Assembly: GCA_024278655.1 (NCBI GenBank)
Contig: JAJRSV010000155.1
Span: 1 to 6,720, forward strand
Length of the DNA: 6,720 bases
DNA from: Bacteroidota bacterium
GTDB taxonomy: Bacteria > Bacteroidota > Ignavibacteria > Ignavibacteriales > Ignavibacteriaceae
Direction of reading: 5' to 3'
Of this stretch, positions 5,886-6,720 are shown piece by piece. The number at the start of each line of letters is the position of its first letter. The stretch's first letter is position 1. Made by a program: the position numbers and the translations under genes. The notes under the pieces were generated by a model. That model was not told the DNA's origin, searched no databases, and worked only from the letters and a program-made list of their open reading frames with translations.

Positions 5886-6174
5886 GAAAGAATTCAGGAG
5901 TAAGAAGACAGACGCTGACACCACGATAGTGCAGCAGCGCGAGCGTGGACGCTCGTTTACGCATACAAAAAAACCCCTCTCCTTGCCAAGGAGAGGGACA
6001 TAGGGTGAGGTCTGCCAACACAACCACAAACGATAAAAAGCATACAAAAAATTATATCACGATGGTTCGGTGATGCAAGCAGGGATGCTTACTTTCGCTT
6101 TTTTTGAATATCGAACACTCATCATCCCTACCAAATGCCGGCAGGGATTTTAGATTTTAGAAGTTTCCATCTTT
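5886..6174. other. Gene-free stretch with repeats and short hairpins
   Basis: No reading frame on either strand gives a recognisable protein. Contents, besides the dispersed repeat copy: a hairpin GAGCGT-GG-ACGCTC at 5941-5954; a weak ATCAC/GTGAT pair at 6056-6074; AAGCA-GGGA-TGCTT at 6077-6090; and an ATCCCT/AGGGAT stem at 6124-6148 followed by a loose T-rich run. This mixture looks like an area where small palindromic elements have accumulated between ahpC and the dead toxin gene. Confidence 0.5.
5967..6013 (-). repeat. Dispersed palindromic repeat, copy 2, also with terminator form on the minus strand
   Basis: The 39-bp unit at 5975-6013 matches copy 1 (5153-5191) except for 4 bases, and the 10-bp arms are identical. 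As with copy 1, an A-tract (A7, 5967-5973) lies on its left. On the minus strand a hairpin is thus followed directly by seven T, an intrinsic-terminator layout. It lies between the toxin-antitoxin remnant and the ahpC promoter and could block readthrough into ahpC. Confidence 0.65.
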
Positions 6175-6475
6175 TTACTTATTCTTCAACATTCTATCTA
6201 TCCAATATTCCGGTTTTCTGTTTTGGTGAGCGACTGCTAAAATGAAAATTTTATTTTTGTGTATAGATAAATAAGATTATAAGGGAATTTTCTTAATACC
6301 GCTTTTCTGGTATGTGCTGTGTTCTTAGACCAAAGTTCGGGGAAACGGATGATGAGTTCAATAGTATCTGTTACTTCGGTTAAAATTTATCTCCCACACC
6401 ACTTAACTGTAAATTATAATATTCTATGGCATCATCAAGTTCAATTGATGCCGGTTCAATAAACTCGACTTACAT
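6175..6475 (-). pseudogene. Broken RelE/ParE-family toxin gene
   Basis: Joining three frames gives a 100-residue toxin of normal family length. It starts at the ATG 6475-6473, continues with VEFIEPASIELDDAIEYY and GVGDKF, then frame two TEVTDTIELIIRFPELW through AVLRKFPYNLIYLY, then frame three KIFILAVAHQNRKPEYW to the TAA at 6177-6175. The core 'Arg-Lys...F-P-Y...I-Y' and the closing 'ILAVAHxxRKPxYW' are hallmarks of the ParE/RelE plasmid-stabilisation superfamily, which poisons gyrase or the ribosome. Three lesions are visible. Codon 2 is TAA (6472-6470), one change from AAA. One T is missing in the run at 6382-6385, and one A (minus strand) is missing in the run at 6254-6258. Two homopolymer gaps alone could be sequencing errors, but the additional nonsense codon speaks for true decay. 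It follows the antitoxin gene directly, as in intact modules. Confidence 0.8.
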
Positions 6476-6640
6476 CTATTTGTATCGCTCTATAATCTCT
6501 TTGAAAGCAAAGGTTTTAACTTTTCCTTCAATCAAAGCATTATATCTTTTTTCGGATTCTTCCGCCCAAATTTTTTCGATGTTTTCATCAGGCTTATTCA
6601 AACTGCGGGTTAGCATTTCAATTAACTCAAGTTGACCGGT
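6476..6640 (-). pseudogene. Addiction-module antitoxin, N-terminus lost
   Basis: The frame reads TGQLELIEMLTRSLNKPDENIEKIW, AEESEKRYNALIEGKVKTF and AFKEIIERYK before the TAG at 6478-6476. The pattern (LIEMLxxSL, W-A-E-E, R, I-x-G) is that of the Unstab_antitox family, which is normally paired with ParE/RelE toxins. Intact members have roughly 60-80 residues and an N-terminal helix before the LELIE segment. Here the sequence upstream of about 6640 turns into T-rich DNA with no ATG on this strand up to the window edge. The only in-frame ATG (6616-6614) would give 46 residues. The stop abuts the toxin's ATG (TAG then ATG), the usual tight coupling. Expression of a short orphan antitoxin from 6616 remains possible. 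Confidence 0.7.
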
Positions 6641-6697
6641 AAAAAATAAGGAAATTTTGTAATATTTGTAGAACGGAAAAAAAAATAAAGGGATAAA

Positions 6698-6720
6698 ATG
6701 TTTAGATTACAAAGAATCCC
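6698..6720 (+). CDS. Possible 5' end of a gene running off the right edge
   Basis: An ATG at 6698 opens a frame (MFRLQRI...) that stays open for the seven codons left. AAAGGGA lies four bases upstream and could act as a ribosome binding site. Only these codons are visible, so the product cannot be named and the start is tentative. Its position directly beside the lost 5' end of the antitoxin is notable. Confidence 0.3.

Noticed and set aside
6077..6150. Small hairpins (6077-6090 and 6124-6148) as terminators or transposon ends
   Set aside because: Stems are short or mismatched, T-runs are interrupted, and no transposase fragment or target duplication is seen.
6426..6635. Plus-strand frame of 69 residues
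   Set aside because: Antisense to the antitoxin and toxin remnants, low complexity start (MASSSS), no family pattern. The minus-strand reading explains the DNA.

Overview
The window looks like a piece of an Ignavibacteria-type genome (Bacteroidota/Chlorobi group). It has moderate to low GC and two secreted repeat proteins on the minus strand. One of these ends in a complete type IX secretion (T9SS) type A sorting domain with the YQNFPNPFNPST motif and a basic LLIK tail. A promoter of the Bacteroidota form (TTTG, 20 nt, TAnnTTTG) precedes the peroxiredoxin gene. The taxonomic placement is inferred from these traits and was not tested by a search.

Layout from left to right. (1) Positions 1-1379, minus: the N-terminal 459 residues of a secreted FG-GAP/VCBS beta-propeller protein whose C-terminus lies outside the window. 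(2) 1380-1656: an intergenic stretch with a strong symmetric terminator hairpin at 1461-1499 and several smaller palindromes. (3) 1657-4101, minus: one long reading frame for a secreted protein of nine tandem DUF5666-like domains and a T9SS sorting domain. A single in-frame TAA at 3001-3003 cuts it into a 366-residue N-terminal piece with the signal peptide and a C-terminal piece with the sorting domain. (4) 4367-5128, plus: a nitrilase-superfamily omega-amidase-like hydrolase with an intact Glu-Lys-Cys triad. (5) 5194-5736, minus: an AhpC-type two-cysteine peroxiredoxin, convergent with the hydrolase and ending in a hairpin plus T9 terminator built from a dispersed palindromic repeat. (6) 5745-6174: no gene; a promoter, a five-unit heptamer repeat, a second copy of the dispersed repeat and small hairpins. 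(7) 6175-6640, minus: a decayed toxin-antitoxin pair absent from a simple start-to-stop ORF scan. It consists of an addiction-module antitoxin that has lost its N-terminus and a RelE/ParE-type toxin broken by a stop at codon 2 and two one-base deletions. (8) 6698-6720, plus: a possible start of another gene at the right edge.

The two minus-strand secreted proteins share an export route (Sec, then probably T9SS) but are separated by a terminator, so they are not shown to be one operon. The hydrolase and the peroxiredoxin are ordinary housekeeping genes, for metabolite repair and peroxide defence, with no visible functional link. I see no convincing new biological system. The points most worth a second look are the nonsense codon inside the DUF5666 array, the fossil toxin-antitoxin locus, and the dispersed repeat that carries terminator architecture.
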